Source: Athripsodes cinereus
Taxonomy: Eukaryota; Arthropoda; Insecta; Trichoptera; Leptoceridae
DNA: 64,000 nucleotides
NCBI GenBank assembly: GCA_947579605.1
Contig: OX388305.1
Location: 30,269,542-30,333,541 of the forward strand
Direction: 5' to 3'
Part shown: piece by piece, positions 28,073 through 40,905 of the stretch
Numbering within the stretch: position 1 is the first letter of the stretch
Layout: each line of letters opens with the position of its first letter
Position numbers and translations under genes: made by a program
Notes under the pieces: model-generated
Told to the model about the DNA's origin: nothing
Databases searched by the model: none
The model's input: only the letters and a program-made list of their open reading frames with translations

Positions 28073-28145
28073 CGCCGTATTCCAAGAAGGGTAGACAGAA
28101 AGAATGGAAAGCAATTGCCTTTCCAACGCAACGATGATGAAGCAC
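28073..28145 (-). repeat. RTE-like LINE 3' terminal fragment
   Basis: The plus strand reads CCTCACGCCGTATTCCAAGA, then AGGGTAGACAGAAAGAATGG. This is the reverse complement of the 3' end type seen at 15.92 kb (CTGCCTACCCC...GGCGTGA). Only the end is present. Confidence 0.55.
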
Positions 28146-28984
28146 AATCTATAATTATTCGAAAATAATAATATCACAATATAAGTACAGAATATCTAGA
28201 TTTTTCTTGTAAATGTTTTTTTTAATTAAAACTTTAAATTTTATGGCACAGAGAAGACATTATGTATGTAGAGGAGTATAATATGATACTGTGATGATAA
28301 TTAATCAGAGTTGATAACTTTTGTAGATATTATGTTCAGAGTATTTTTAATGAAAAAATGAGCTTCAAGAAAACACATAATTAAAAAGGCAAATTTATTA
28401 GACGTAAGAGCGTTACAAATTAGTTTATTGTTAAAAAATAGTGTTTTGTTTGAAATAACACGATGCTTTCTTGTAATTTTTTCCCTCAAGGGATTTCCTA
28501 TGTTTGCACATTCCGAGGATTTTGTGGACAAATTACTGAGTGCTACCCTGACGGGGCGGAATTGGTTACAAACGGCAATAATTAATCAGGATTCAGAGTT
28601 CCGCTTCCTTTAAATGAAACACATACCCGTTAAACTTCCAACATAACAATGGACGGGGAGCAGTGACGCTAAAGTTTTTGTTACAATGAATATTTGAATA
28701 TAGATACTTACCTAAACACACACAATAATCAAATACATGCATAGATGCTACATGTACAAGGATTGTTGTAAGTATTTTGAAAATGAAAGTCGATATGCTA
28801 CGTAATTTTTCCTTCTAATGATATTATCTCGCTTATAAATGTGATTTGAAATATACACTTGTATTTTAACTTGTAAATATACTTAATACTCGTACACTAT
28901 ATTTTATCTGTTAATTGTTTTTTAAATATAGTTTTGTATTCTTTTTACACGTCTTAAAAACTTCTATCTAGACATTTTTTATTG
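28146..28984. other. Spacer
   Basis: No gene recognised. The open frame at 28428-28613 (+) has a product without known motif and lies in mixed-composition DNA; it is probably chance. Confidence 0.4.
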
Positions 28985-29190
28985 GATCTAATTAGGGAAA
29001 ACCTTCCCTGTCCCGGAAGCCGCGAAATAGTTACCTCACAGTTCTGATGCCGGTCCATTCTCGGATATTTCAAAGCCAAGAGAGCTGTCTTCTACCGACC
29101 CCTCTGCGGCCATCGATATTTCCCTTCATGAGGAGCTAAAATATGGTGTATTTGTTGCCTTTGATTACATGGCCAAAATATGATGTTTTA
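28985..29190 (-). pseudogene. RTE-like LINE reverse transcriptase C-terminus
   Basis: The minus strand reads GNIDGRRGVGRRQLSWL, then NIREWTGIRTV, with YFGHVIKGNKYT upstream. This is the same protein region as 14977-15141, with several in-frame stops. It lies head to head with a plus-strand fragment of an upstream part of the same kind of protein at 29370-29510. Confidence 0.75.
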
Positions 29191-29369
29191 CGGAGCTCAA
29201 CAATGGAGTCGGTGGACATTAACGGTTGTATTTAATTTTGGGGAGGATTTTGTCGGGGATAGCCCTTCAGGCGAACCTTGAGCCCTTCCTTGAGAAGAAT
29301 TTGCGTGAAGGGTATGGATAGGAATTGACATTCCTGCAACATCCATGTGTGAGGGAGGTTGCAACCCTT

Positions 29370-29510
29370 AATGTGTGGAGCTCAACAGTGAACAAGTGTT
29401 GACTCTTAAAAGTCAATGTAATAAACCGCCCTGATGCGTTTGAAATGTGGATACTCCGTAGGATTCTAAGCATATCTTGGACCGATATGATCGATGGCAA
29501 AAGAAAAATT
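29370..29510 (+). pseudogene. LINE reverse transcriptase fragment, inverted relative to its neighbour
   Basis: Plus strand: INRPDAFEMWILRRILSISW and then TDMIDGK, preceded by KC.LLKVNV (compare ETWTLKV). FEMW..RR.L.I.W is the conserved block just before the tail domain in insect RTE-like proteins. Together with the minus-strand piece to its left it forms a broken, internally inverted LINE copy. Confidence 0.7.
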
Positions 29511-30295
29511 CGGAATTATATAATATATTATGTCAACTGGCCTTGTAAACTTTTCATTGGTTTGGAAATAATGTGTTGTTTATGTTATTCATATTTTGTC
29601 GGTTGTCAATTAATTTTGTGAGGGAGCACAGAGAAACTTTGATTATTTACTGATAAAACAGAAACATCAGATTTCATAATATTATAGTGCTACGCAATCT
29701 TCACACTTCAAAATAATGAAATTTATATTCAATGTCATATGTTTGCAATATCCCACAACCTCATCATTAAATATTATTAATTAACACAATGCAATGCAGA
29801 GATAATTATTTTATTATATTTAACGAAATAATAAACTAGTGACACAATATCCATTGCGTATGAATTAAACCATGAACATATAGAATTTTTTCAATTCACT
29901 TGAAAATTAGTCACATATTATGCGTCCGACAACATAACCAATAAGAAAATAAAAAGTATTATTTATAAAAATAAATACTTAGATACTTCCTCTTATAATA
30001 ATAAAAGACGATCTTGTTGTTGAGAAACATAGAGGTCGAAATAATACTTCTTTTTTGAACGACAATACTCAATGAAAACAATCTTTGCGATTTTTTTTGG
30101 AATATATTCTATGACCCAATTGGGAACTGATACTGGTATTTTACGTACGCAAAGTCGGTTAAAGTTCTCTAGCCATTGTGTTTTTTTGCATAGGTATTTA
30201 ATTTACAAATTTTACATAAAGGGGCCTAGATTCCTCGGGTATAAATCAAATTTAGCTCTAGTGGTCTCCAGCAATCATTTTCAGTAGAGTCAACA
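29511..30295. other. AT-rich spacer
   Basis: No gene recognised. Confidence 0.45.
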
Positions 30296-30493
30296 GGGCT
30301 ACTCTTGACACAATCTAAATATGATCTTAATCTAGTCTTGATCTTGATCATACGACGCACGAAGGGACTATTGTCAATAACACCGCGCTACCGCTACCGC
30401 GTGATCGGTATGCGCGTATTTTTGGCCAATAGTCACTTCGCGCGTCGTATTATTAAGATTAATATCGTGTTTAGATTTTGTCAAGAGTAATCC
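30296..30493. mobile_element. Palindromic MITE, 198 bp
   Basis: The left end GGGCTACTCTTGACA and right end TGTCAAGAGTAATCC are inverted repeats. The similarity runs further inward: ATACGACGC.CGAAG.GACTATTG on the left against CCAATAGTCACTTCGCGCGTCGTAT on the right in reverse complement, leaving a short CGCTACCGCTACCGCG centre. No coding potential. I cannot find a convincing target duplication, so the superfamily is open. Confidence 0.75.
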
Positions 30494-32749
30494 TATAGAG
30501 ATGAATTACTTATCATTGATATAATTACGTAAAATACAATCCACTTAAATCAGATACGCTATCTAAATTGTAAAACTTGTAAAAATCAGTATATTGTCGA
30601 CTATTGCACACATTACGGTAACATTTATGCAGTATGCTGGGTGAGTATGATACTATATTATTATGGACATAAAATAAATTATTGTGTTGTAAAAAAAATC
30701 TATCTTTGTTTTGTATTTAAGGTGAATTATTGTTTAGGATAATTCCTCAAAAATGGTAGGTACTACTCAACACAACATCATTGTGATAGTAATTTTCAAA
30801 AAAAAAATTAAAATTTTATTACCTGAAATTCATAAATAAGGCTTGGTGTATCGTCCTAAGTAAACCAGATTAATAATTTATCAGAATATTGGCTAGAGTA
30901 ATAATAAGTAGGTGTATAAATAACCAATCTCAATATTTCACAACAATTTTGTTCCAGGTAACGCAATAGTGTTAAAATAAACGACTCTTTATGATAAAGT
31001 ACACAGTTCAAAATATTAGGAGTGAACAATAGCATCGCTAATGCATAATTTATTTAGGGTTTTGTTCAAAATGCACTTTGGTAGAAGACATTAATAAACA
31101 GTTATCTTCAGGTTTAAAGCTGTCTGCCTATTTATTTATTATGCTCTTATACAGTACTGTTCCTTGTGGAATATGCAGAGAGGATGGATGGCTAATGATA
31201 ATTCTCACGTTGACTCATTTAAATGTGATTTACGTGGTCAAATCATTCGTGGGTGTACGTCTTTGAACATCTTTTTTGAAATAAAATATTATACTTGTCA
31301 TTCTTTTGACATATTCAAATTATATATCCTCTGCCTGCTAACCTATATAATATAAAGTACATAGGTATATAAGTTGGAAATATCCTAGTAAAACGAATCT
31401 CTTATCCCTTATATTATATAATGTAGTACGAACAATGGAATAGACCCAGACTAGACAATGGTTAGATATTGAATTGTCAAAGGCTTTGAAATTTTTAAAG
31501 GATCTAATTTATACTATAATATTGTATTCTATATTGACATTAAACCACAGAAACCGTTGATAATTTCAGCATTTCATACAGAAAATAGTTTTCCCAGTAA
31601 AATTGTATTAAAAAATTATGGAGAAATTATAGTATATACCCATAAGTCCTAGGAGAAAAGAGAGACAATGAATTACATTGAATGCTAATTAATATTATAT
31701 AAATGATAAAACAGAGACAAAAAATTCTGGGAAGATAATTTGAAAAGTAAATTTAATGAATAAATTTACAATCAAAATGAAGACTGTATTGTGCCAAAAC
31801 AATACAGTCTATTAAGTTAGGTATAAATTTACGTAAATTTCTCCTACAATCAAAACCATAAACAAGAATTAATTTATTGAACCTCGTTTTCACTCAAGAG
31901 TCTAGATTTATGGAATTCTCTTGTGAAACGAACATATAAGTGGTCATGAAGAATCTAAGACTTTTTAAACTGGCTTAGCCATTTAAATAAGTTTTGGTAT
32001 TTTAAAGGAGATCAATGTTTAGTTGTTGCGACACTTTGTTATTTCTTAAAATATTTCTTGAGTAACTATCTTATTTTTAGTAAATTTACGACCACCATTC
32101 ACGATAAGACATTTGACATATGTAATCCAGCGATTGAATATGCCACCTATCCTGAAGATCTTCAGTTTTGTTGGCATAGAGAAGATAGCTTGCATATTTA
32201 TTACATGCATTTAGTTCGCCAGTAATCTCACATGTGGGATTTGCCGTGATATATAGTACATAGTACCTATATTTTTTATTTCCTTTATAAATTGACGGAG
32301 CAATTGTTAGAACATTCACAGAATCTTACAAAGAAACCAAATAGTTTTACTTCATAGCTAAGGGAATTACTTATAGGTACTGATTTATGTACCTACACAC
32401 TATATAGGCTAAAAAATGTTCGGTCTAGTAGAAAAGGTCTTACGTTTGGGAATTCAAATAGGCTAATAAATTATAATAAGGTAGAACCTAGATGGAACTC
32501 TTGAGCCAAATATACCGTCAGCTATTTAAACCGTCTGAAATGATTTTCAATAAATTTGAAACGAAAAATCTAGACAACGTCGTCTCAAGTTGACCATTTT
32601 TAAAATTTTGCTTTTCCAACTATGATGGTTTACTTATGCGTGCATTCGTAGATAGGAGCTGTATCTATGGTCGAAACTGTTTGTCGTTGGTTTGTGTTGT
32701 GCGTTCGCACATTTTTCGACGTACTGTCTTTCACGATTTATAATTTAAA
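30494..32749. other. AT-rich non-coding region
   Basis: No gene recognised. The open frames at 31078-31355 (+) and 32086-32319 (-) match nothing I know. Confidence 0.4.
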
Positions 32750-32822
32750 GTCGAAGGAAGCACTTGTTTCAATTTATCGAATTATAGAATTCTACTTCGT
32801 AGCACCGACATAATCAATACTC
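32750..32822 (+). repeat. Hairpin-family fragment (right end and tail only)
   Basis: GGAAGCACTTGTTTCAATTT and then AGAATTCTACTTCGTAGCAC match the right-arm end and tail of the copy at 17.9-18.05 kb. The stem tip and loop are missing or unrecognisable. Confidence 0.55.
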
Positions 32823-35663
32823 CACTGTAACATTTTTATCCACACTCCGCGATCTCTATCTCGAGGTCCACCATTTCTAAAACTATTGAAGTGAACACTA
32901 CATGAGTTGTCTATGACTTATAAATGGAAAACGGGGTTATTAATATGTATAACGCAAGTTCACCCTGTTTGCCCTTCTATTAGCAAAATGGCTCTATCTG
33001 TCGCAGAATAAAAACTCTATCATCATAACTTTCATGGTCACCACAGAACATATAAAAAGCACTTTTTATACATAGAGTATCTATGTATCTACAGTAATAT
33101 GGAGATACATAGACAGATAGGTATAACAGTTCTAACACATCTCAGCGCGGTCCATGGATCGATATTACTACCCCACCGTTACAATTCACGACGTCACTAA
33201 GTTTCCATAAATATATATATCTCTATCTCAACATACTGTTCAGTTTACTAACAGTTTAAAGTAAACCCTTGAAGACTCTCACTATCAGATATATTATTTT
33301 ACAACTGAAATCTAATATAGGCACATACTAAACGTCCAACACATAGAGCTGATATTTAAAAAACTACACCTAAATAATAGACTGAAGTTGAAGAAAAATT
33401 TATGCATTATTGCAATTTACACCACACAGTTTCAATAATAATTACAAATTTATTCAGTTGGTGATAAATTAGCAATTATGAGTATGTTAACGCTGATTGC
33501 AAATAAGAATAAAAGTAAAATCAGTTCCAAACAAAGGACAGCTTTTTTGTTACACGCCTACGAAAATATTGACAATAAAATAGGTATGAATCCTATTGGG
33601 TTACAATTACTTAATTATTTTTAAGTTTTGAGCTTAAAAAATCTTTTGTGTGTACTTAATGTTTTAATACTATTATTCTTAATATAAAATACTTATAAAT
33701 TTGAAATTATGTGAATGAGCAAACGTTGCAAAATACCTTTTTTTATTATCAAGGAACAAAGGAATGTGAACGTAGAATGTTTGAATTTATAATGCTACGT
33801 AACAAAGAACTCGATCATTTTTTACACAAAATTTCAAGACATATTGTTTACGTTATTTCATTATTTTCACAAATAATATGTTTTACGTACCACAAATTGG
33901 TAATTAGAGTAGATAGCCTATTAATTATTAATAAATGATAAAATAGATATCTAAATTGATGGATATATGTATTTGAAAAAAAAAAATATTTTTGATACCT
34001 AAGTTGATTAATTTCAGTAATGAAGTGAATGGGAAAACCAAATTATTATACTCGTGTATTGGATTATTGTAAAGACGTATGTAGATGGATGATTATATTT
34101 ATGTTCCATTCCCAAATCCATCCAGAGAATAATACAGTCCATCTCCCCCGCATGTGTTTATTTCGTTAGTAGGTATCTTGGGAACTTTAAACCTCACATA
34201 CCTCTATGGTTATTAAGCTGTCGAGACGTGGTTTTTATGGATAAACCTTTCCACAACTTTTAAAAAATCACTTATTACAATGTATAAAACGGAGTTTATT
34301 CCAAGTATAATATTAAATTTAAATAATTTTCACGAGATGGAAGAGAAAAGCAGTAGGTAGGTGTAATTCTGAAAATACAAAAAAGTTAATTGAAATGTAA
34401 TACTATGCCAAATTTTTCTAATCAGATTTTGAAAGAAAATTCTTATATTTAATATAATGTAAAATCAAGGTTTTATAAGTAGATAATCAGCGCGCATATT
34501 ATCCATAGGTATATTGTTTTCATATATATAGTATGTATAATATTAATTATACGTGGCATTTTACTTTTATTGACTGACATAACATTCAAGCATTGGTTGG
34601 TAAAAAAGTATATGTATAATTTATTTATTTATTTATTCATTTGTTAACAGCTATTAATAATAAGCTTTTTTTATACATTAAAAAAAAAGAACATATCAAA
34701 AGATCCATAATCAGAGATAAAAATTTACATATGAGCCGTACAAATGCAAACAGCACTATCTCTATATTAGATTGAGAATATTACATTTGACATTTCTGTA
34801 ATACTTTCCTCCACCGCCTTGCTGGGTAGAAGGGGATTATAGCGATGTCATCACCATCTTATTTTGGTTGAGATGTGATTATTATTTAGTGTAACATTGT
34901 GAATAAAAGAAAATAATTGAACCTTTCCTCGGTATCCTCCCACAACGAGTTTTTTGTGTGGAACGGTGCCTTAGTAAGTACCTAAATATTATTGAAAAGG
35001 TCACGTAGTTCATAGTTTATCTTTATCAGAATCGCCACTTTGGTTTATAGACATATTATTTGACAGCGGTAGGTGTTATAAAGAGTACAAGAACTTATGT
35101 ACATATTATGTAGACCAAACAAATAATTCTTCTTCACATTATCTTTATTATATCTGTTTATTATATATGTTTATCGTTTATTTTATAATAAGCATTTATA
35201 AAATAAATTACAATAGTTTGATCAAATACAGCTCAAAATTAATTCCATATTATTTTCCTCAAAAAAGTAATAATGCAGAGTTACGAATAATATAAATAAG
35301 AAAAGAAAGTCTCAACTCATACGTTTCTATCGTGACTTTCTATGAATATTATTATTGTATGTTGTAAACTGGCATTTACTTAGGTATGTGGCGTGCACGT
35401 TTTAGCATAATATATCAATACCGGTAATGAGATAATAGTTAGAAAGTCTCAATAATATAAGAAAAATCTATGTTATATATTATGTACCATAAATATTACA
35501 AAAATGTGATTAATTTTCCTGAATAACTAATCGCCACTCCACATAAAGGGAAAGATAAATCGTATTAGATATAATACTATTCTAGTTATTTTCAATAATG
35601 ACTAAAATCAAATATTTTCATTTTGCCATTGAAAGGAAGTTTCTAGGAAAACATAAATATTTA
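32823..35663. other. AT-rich non-coding region
   Basis: No gene recognised. A TTTATTTATTTATTCATTTG run at about 34621 could mark the inverse 3' tail of another LINE, with no coding remnant. Confidence 0.4.
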
Positions 35664-35810
35664 TCGAAATAAATAAAACAAGTGTTTTATTCTACTAATG
35701 ATTTATTCGATGAGAGAGACGTCTTTCGTCTTATAAGGACATTAATGTCAATCAATATAGAATTCTACTACCTAAACATCGACACAGTTAATAAATATTT
35801 ATTCAAAAGT
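35664..35810 (+). repeat. Hairpin-family half-copy (left arm, loop and tail)
   Basis: CGAAATAAATAAAACAAGTG through GAGAGACGTCTTTCG is nearly identical to the left arm at 54775-54839. It continues through the loop (TCTTATAAGGACATTA) straight into the tail AGAATTCTACTACCTAAAC and ACATCGACACAGTTAATA. The right arm is absent, so this copy cannot fold. Confidence 0.75.
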
Positions 35811-36799
35811 TGTAAAGAATTTAATGTTTAAATCTTATACTTCAATCAACATAATCCAAAATAATCAGAATATATTTGCAAAGTTTTTTTAATTTAAACA
35901 AATGCAACATTAAAATTATGTCCCATTTATTTTAATCACTCGGAAACACTTGAATGACCATACAATTTATAGAAGAAAATATCTGATATAAATTTATTTG
36001 TTTATGAAGAGAGTGCATTACATAAAAGCGTAAGACAATTTGGTACGTCTTTGTGTACACAAAAAGCTGAATAAACGTCTAATTGAAAAAGTACGGAAAT
36101 AAATTAAGTTTAACTAGTTATTTTTTGAAACAATAATTTTACTTCCGTGGGAGTACACACAAATTATTTACCAAGATTTACCAAAAGGATATAACTGATT
36201 AGATTTATATTACAATTTAAAACATATAGGTACGTTCCTACAATAATGTCACTGTGAGGTCACACTGTCTTGTCGTTGTGTAAGCATCATTTATATACAC
36301 AGATTCATGTGTTATAGAGAACACGTCATACAATCATCAAATAATGATTGTGCGCGTTTATTTTTAAATGTAGAACAGTGCATTTAATATTATTATGTGC
36401 TTACAAGTTCTTACAGAGACAATAACGTGCCCTTTGTCAACTCAGTGTGCAAAGTTCACAATATACAATACACAGAAATAAATTGGACCGATCGATATAT
36501 CGTCATTAGTATCTAATGTACTACATAACTTAACAATTGACACAATTGTATGGTATTAAATTAATTATTGACAACAATTATAGCCGAACAGTCGATTTCA
36601 AATTAAACAATTGTTTATTTGTTCAATCAATTTGTATTGAATTAAAAATTTATCTATAAGTATTATAATATTATTAAAAAAATGTTAACATCACAAATAA
36701 TTAATGCAACTGCAAACAAATATAAATGTTAATTCCATTATGATTTTTTCCGGCAACCAGTCAAAAATTATAAAATCATATTATAGATGCAGCTTACGA
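35811..36799. other. AT-rich spacer
   Basis: No gene recognised. Confidence 0.45.
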
Positions 36800-36960
36800 A
36801 TTGGCCTAGGTTGGCTTAAGCGTAGTATACCATGGCAAACTTCACCAATTCCGCCTATCTCTCTAATGCTTCTCTCATATCAATCTTATCAGAGCGGTTG
36901 GCTACACTCATCGCTGTATAGCGACTTCATTTAGCCAACCGCACCTAATAGGAATCGAAC
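36800..36960 (-). repeat. Possible SINE body with hairpin and box B-like site
   Basis: Balanced base composition in AT-rich surroundings. GCGGTTGGCT (36892 on) and AGCCAACCGC (ending 36944) form a 10-bp stem. On the minus strand GTTCGATTCC at 36951-36960 is a good box B. This suggests a tRNA-derived element on the minus strand, whose head is missing or rearranged. The open frame at 36704-36934 is incidental. Confidence 0.4.
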
Positions 36961-36998
36961 TGCAGTTTATAATGACAATACTCAGAGGTTTCCCACAC

Positions 36999-37050
36999 AC
37001 CTCAGTGGCCTAATGGTTAGAGCACTCGACTCGTAACACAGAGGCGGTAA
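36999..37050 (+). repeat. tRNA-like head (truncated SINE or tRNA pseudogene)
   Basis: TGGCCTAATGGTTAGAGCAC fits a tRNA D-arm with box A. CGACTCGTAACACAGAGG looks like an anticodon arm with CGT at the anticodon position. The T-arm (box B) is lost, since AATTTCTGTTTT follows. It cannot be a functional tRNA gene. Confidence 0.55.
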
Positions 37051-39008
37051 TTTCTGTTTTGTACATTCTTATTAAAAGTAAAAACTTCACGTTAAAACAT
37101 TTTATTAGGTTTACTAGAAGACACTGCTTCGTGGGAATATGTACACTTTTGCAAAATTTATTTTTGCATTAAAATGTTATAGGTAGAATTATAATATTAT
37201 TACATATTCCAGCTACAATGTGTTACATAATTGGTAGTTAAAATGGAAAACAAATTGATCAAGATAATGCAGTGATGGTAAAGACAGATAGACAGAATAT
37301 GTATGATTAAAATCACGTCCTTACGGATGGACAACGCATTATTTATGTAGGTATATCAACCAGCGAAGTTGTATAAATACAACGGAAGCCAAGAACATTA
37401 GTAAGAGGGTAATATTGTGTTAAGTTTGCATACATTATGGACTCATTATAGGTAGGTACATGCAGTAGGCAATCGTATTCTTTTCTACTACCTACTAAAT
37501 GATTCATTTACCAGAAATATTCCACAAAAAAACTGGTTCATATCACTTCCGTGTTATTTATATTTATGCACTCTTTAATGACTTCATTTACACTTGACAT
37601 TTCAAATATTGACACAAATATGTAGGTAATTATTTTAATTATAATTTAAGCATGACTCACACAAAACTTTTTTATAATACAGCTACATATGCAATATGTG
37701 TAACATAATTATATTGTCCATTTTTACAATACACACATTTTACATAGAATGCGAATTTACATACTGCCGATGATTCGAACGATTCTCGTTCCAATTTCAA
37801 ATTTTAAATTGGGCAGAATAAAATCGTTTCGTAATACGAAATTTGTGCACTGAATGCAGCCCGCATTCCAATGTTGTTTCCTAGTATAGGTGGTTTGTTT
37901 GTTTATGGTTGTATAATTCATTGGAGATTATTGAAACAGCACTAACCGTACGGATGATAATAATAATAATAATACAAGAGAAATGACAGCGTAATACGCG
38001 GTGCTGAACGCGACGTTCGTTCAATAATAGTGTGAAAGATACTAAATTGCATTTCCATAATTGCATCTCACCAGTATTATACAGAATATCACTCTCTTTC
38101 ATGTCTACAGCAGAGCTGGCGTAAGGAAAAAAAATCTAAAGTTCTACTAAGATAATATGAAGACACGAGTGGGAAAAACAAAAGAATTTTTTAATACGAA
38201 GATACGAACAAAGAATACGAATAAGTACTAGAAAATAAAAAAAAAACGATTCTTATAGTTTTTTTATGCAAAACAATAAATCTGAAAATAGAATGCGTGG
38301 TGCGTGCTAAATATTTAACAACGCGAATATGTAAATTATAACATTCAATAAGTACGTGATAATGATACCAGGAATAATATCTTACATATTATTCGTGAAT
38401 GTAAAATAAGTAAACGTATTTGAATACCTACATAAAAAATATATTATAAAATATAATATTTACCGCACTACTACGCAACAATTTCGATTTATTATTTTTT
38501 TTACCTACGTTCATAAGTTTGTTTATTTTACAAAAGTTTCAAAAACATTCTGAACTCTTTATTTAAATTCATGAAACTTTACATTCGATTATCAATTGAA
38601 GACCTCCTCTCTTCTAGAATCGATTTTTTTGTGTCGTAATAGATGTTTAATTCATATTCCATTTTACAGTGCCGATTATATACATAATTTCCAAATTTAT
38701 GGTCCATGGTTCATGATCATAACAATAATGGACAAAAAACATTTGAAAAGAATAGTTTTCTTCATTGCTTTCCTTTAGTAGACGTAATTAAACAATACAT
38801 ATTACAATTTTTAAATTAAATTTTCTTTAAATGAAGTGTCTTCAAATGGCGTATATGATGTATTATATTATACATACTTACAGAATATTTCAGTTTTTTT
38901 CTCCATAATTCATTTGCTATGAAGAATTTTCTTCTTGTTTTTGCACTGTACTTAATATATATGTATAATTTGTATTCTTAGATATATGTAAATAATAATA
39001 AAGAAAAA
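37051..39008. other. AT-rich spacer
   Basis: No gene recognised. The open frame at 37881-38102 (-) spans an ATA/TAA simple repeat. Confidence 0.45.
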
Positions 39009-39683
39009 TTATATTTGGCGCCGTTTAATGATCCGTGACCATCTCAAGGCGCCATTACTTTTCTTGAAAAACAGTGTTTTCAGCTTACTCCTGAACGTTG
39101 CAGTGGGTTGGTTCTGTCTTAAATCCGCTGGCAATCGGTTCCAGGCAGTTGGCCCCGCAACGCTAAAGCTCCTCTCTGCGAATTTGGAAGTGTTCGCCCT
39201 GTTGGGCTCCACAAGTTTGTTGACAGCGGTGGAAGCTGATCGCAGTGGTCGCCTCAGAGTTTCGTCGAGGGGACAGAGCTCAGCGAGGCATAGAGGTGCC
39301 GCGCCGTTCAAGGCTTTGTGGACCGTGAGGCACAGTTTGAACTCCACTCTCTCTGGTACTCTCAGCCAGTGTAGCTCCTTAAGCAGTGGTGTGATGTGAC
39401 AGCGCTTGTTCTCTCTATAGATGGTCCCGGCAGCAGCATTAAAGGCCATCTGGAGACGATTCAGAAGGATCTGGGGCAGTCCTGTACATATGATGTTACA
39501 ATAGTCTAGATGAGAGACGACGAAGGCGGCGACTAGACTCTTAACCGCGTATAACCGAATAATTGAAAGAAAATATTTAAGGCGGCATAAGATTTTCTTT
39601 GATAGTATATACATTATTATAGCAAATAGCGTCTTAAATAAAATCTTGATGTTATTGACCATAGGTACTTGTTGGAAGTCCAT
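39009..39683 (-). pseudogene. CR1/L2-type LINE reverse transcriptase C-terminus
   Basis: An open frame of 224 codons. Residues from about 50 read VAAFVVSHLDYCNIICTGLP, then LLNRLQMAFNAAAGTIY, then HITPLLKELHWLRV, then HKALNGAAPLCLAEL and FSVAGPTAWNRLPADLR, ending FRSKLKTLFFKK. This is the region after the palm (thumb and connection) of CR1/L2/Jockey-group reverse transcriptases. The palm and endonuclease are missing, and the first 45 residues are unrelated to the family, so it is 5'-truncated. GC content is well above the flanks and no stop interrupts the frame, so the insertion is fairly young. Confidence 0.9.
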
Positions 39684-40439
39684 TTCAAGATAAAATTGAA
39701 AAAAAAAAAAAAGATAAAATTTAATTTATCTTGAAATAGCGTCTTATTTGGGGGATGTCTATAATCAATTAAATAACCGCGGTGAGTTTGGCAAAAAAAT
39801 GTATTGTTTTGACATCATCTTATTATGTACATTATCAGACATATTATTATATACATTATCAAATACATACATCTTGATGAGGGCGTACAAAAAAATAATA
39901 ATGATTCATTCGTGGGAGTATGAAAGCTTTTCAATCAAGAAGCGTAATGCCAATTTTTTATTGAATAATAATATAGATACGGAATATCAAAAGAAAACAA
40001 AAATAGCAAAATTATTAAGGTCAATGATATAATAATATAGAGTCTTAGGTTGATTTAAATTCGTCGGAAATATAATTTTCATTGGACTTATATAAAATTG
40101 GCGACAACCGTTTTCCACTTTGTCAGCTTATTTTGCTTTGTTTTGGTTTTATTCATGGCTTAATTTAATTTAAAATGGAATTCTTTATTGATTACAATGG
40201 TAATTTGAAATGATACTGAAGCGGTCATGCGTCAAATCCCGGAAAACCGATGTTAAAAAAAAGAACTATCGACCTTTATGAAATTTTTATCAATTTTGAT
40301 GTTATGTAAAGAAATATAATAGAATCGCTTATTTACATAATTACGCATATATTATGTTCCTAACAACAAACACTTTTAGCAAGTACTTATGCCTACTCAG
40401 TAGTGAGCATTTGTTAAAACTTACATTCTTGATCGAATT
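39684..40439. other. AT-rich spacer
   Basis: No gene recognised. The string AAGATAAAATTTAATTTATC at 39710-39729 is a small inverted repeat next to the LINE. The open frame at 39748-40032 (+) has no known motif. Confidence 0.45.
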
Positions 40440-40905
40440 TACTATATTTCTTCTTCTTCTCCTAAGTCGGTCCCTCAATGCTGAAGATCGTGACCACCAT
40501 GACCCAAACCAAGCTACAAGCTCCTCCATCGTGCCCTGTCCACCGCCTGCCTAAGCGCCTCACACATTATACCCCCTGCAGCATCTCTCACATGATCTTA
40601 CCATATTGTTGGTATTCGGCCCTTGCTTCTTCTTCCTTCGACTCCACCAGACAAAATATTTTTTTCCAGATTGTCTGGCTCACGTCTTATAATATGTCCG
40701 AAAAAGCTTAATATACGTCTTTGACATAATACATACAGTAGAGTCTTTATCTGGAGCTCAGTCAAGATTGACACATTCGTTCTGTGGGGCGTCCATGGTA
40801 TGCGTAGCGACCTTCTCCAACACCACATCTCGAAAGCATCTATTCTGTCTTTCATTGACTCTTAGCGTCCATGTTTCAACTCCATAAAGGAAAATGGAGA
40901 AGACC
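40440..40905 (-). pseudogene. RTE-like LINE reverse transcriptase C-terminus (third type)
   Basis: The minus strand reads LYGVETWTL, then DAFEMWCWRRSLRIPWTPHR, then LSFFGHIIRREPDNLEKN and GGVEGRRSKGRIPT. It then shifts frame into GTMEELVAWFGSWW and an AGAAG-repeat tail. This is a classic end of an insect endonuclease-reverse transcriptase. At least one frameshift is present. The same protein region occurs as a small plus-strand fragment at 46447-46570. Confidence 0.85.

Noticed and set aside
36999..37050. Functional tRNA gene
   Set aside because: The T-arm and acceptor stem are missing.
39028..39399. 123-codon plus-strand frame
   Set aside because: Antisense shadow of the CR1/L2-type LINE fragment.
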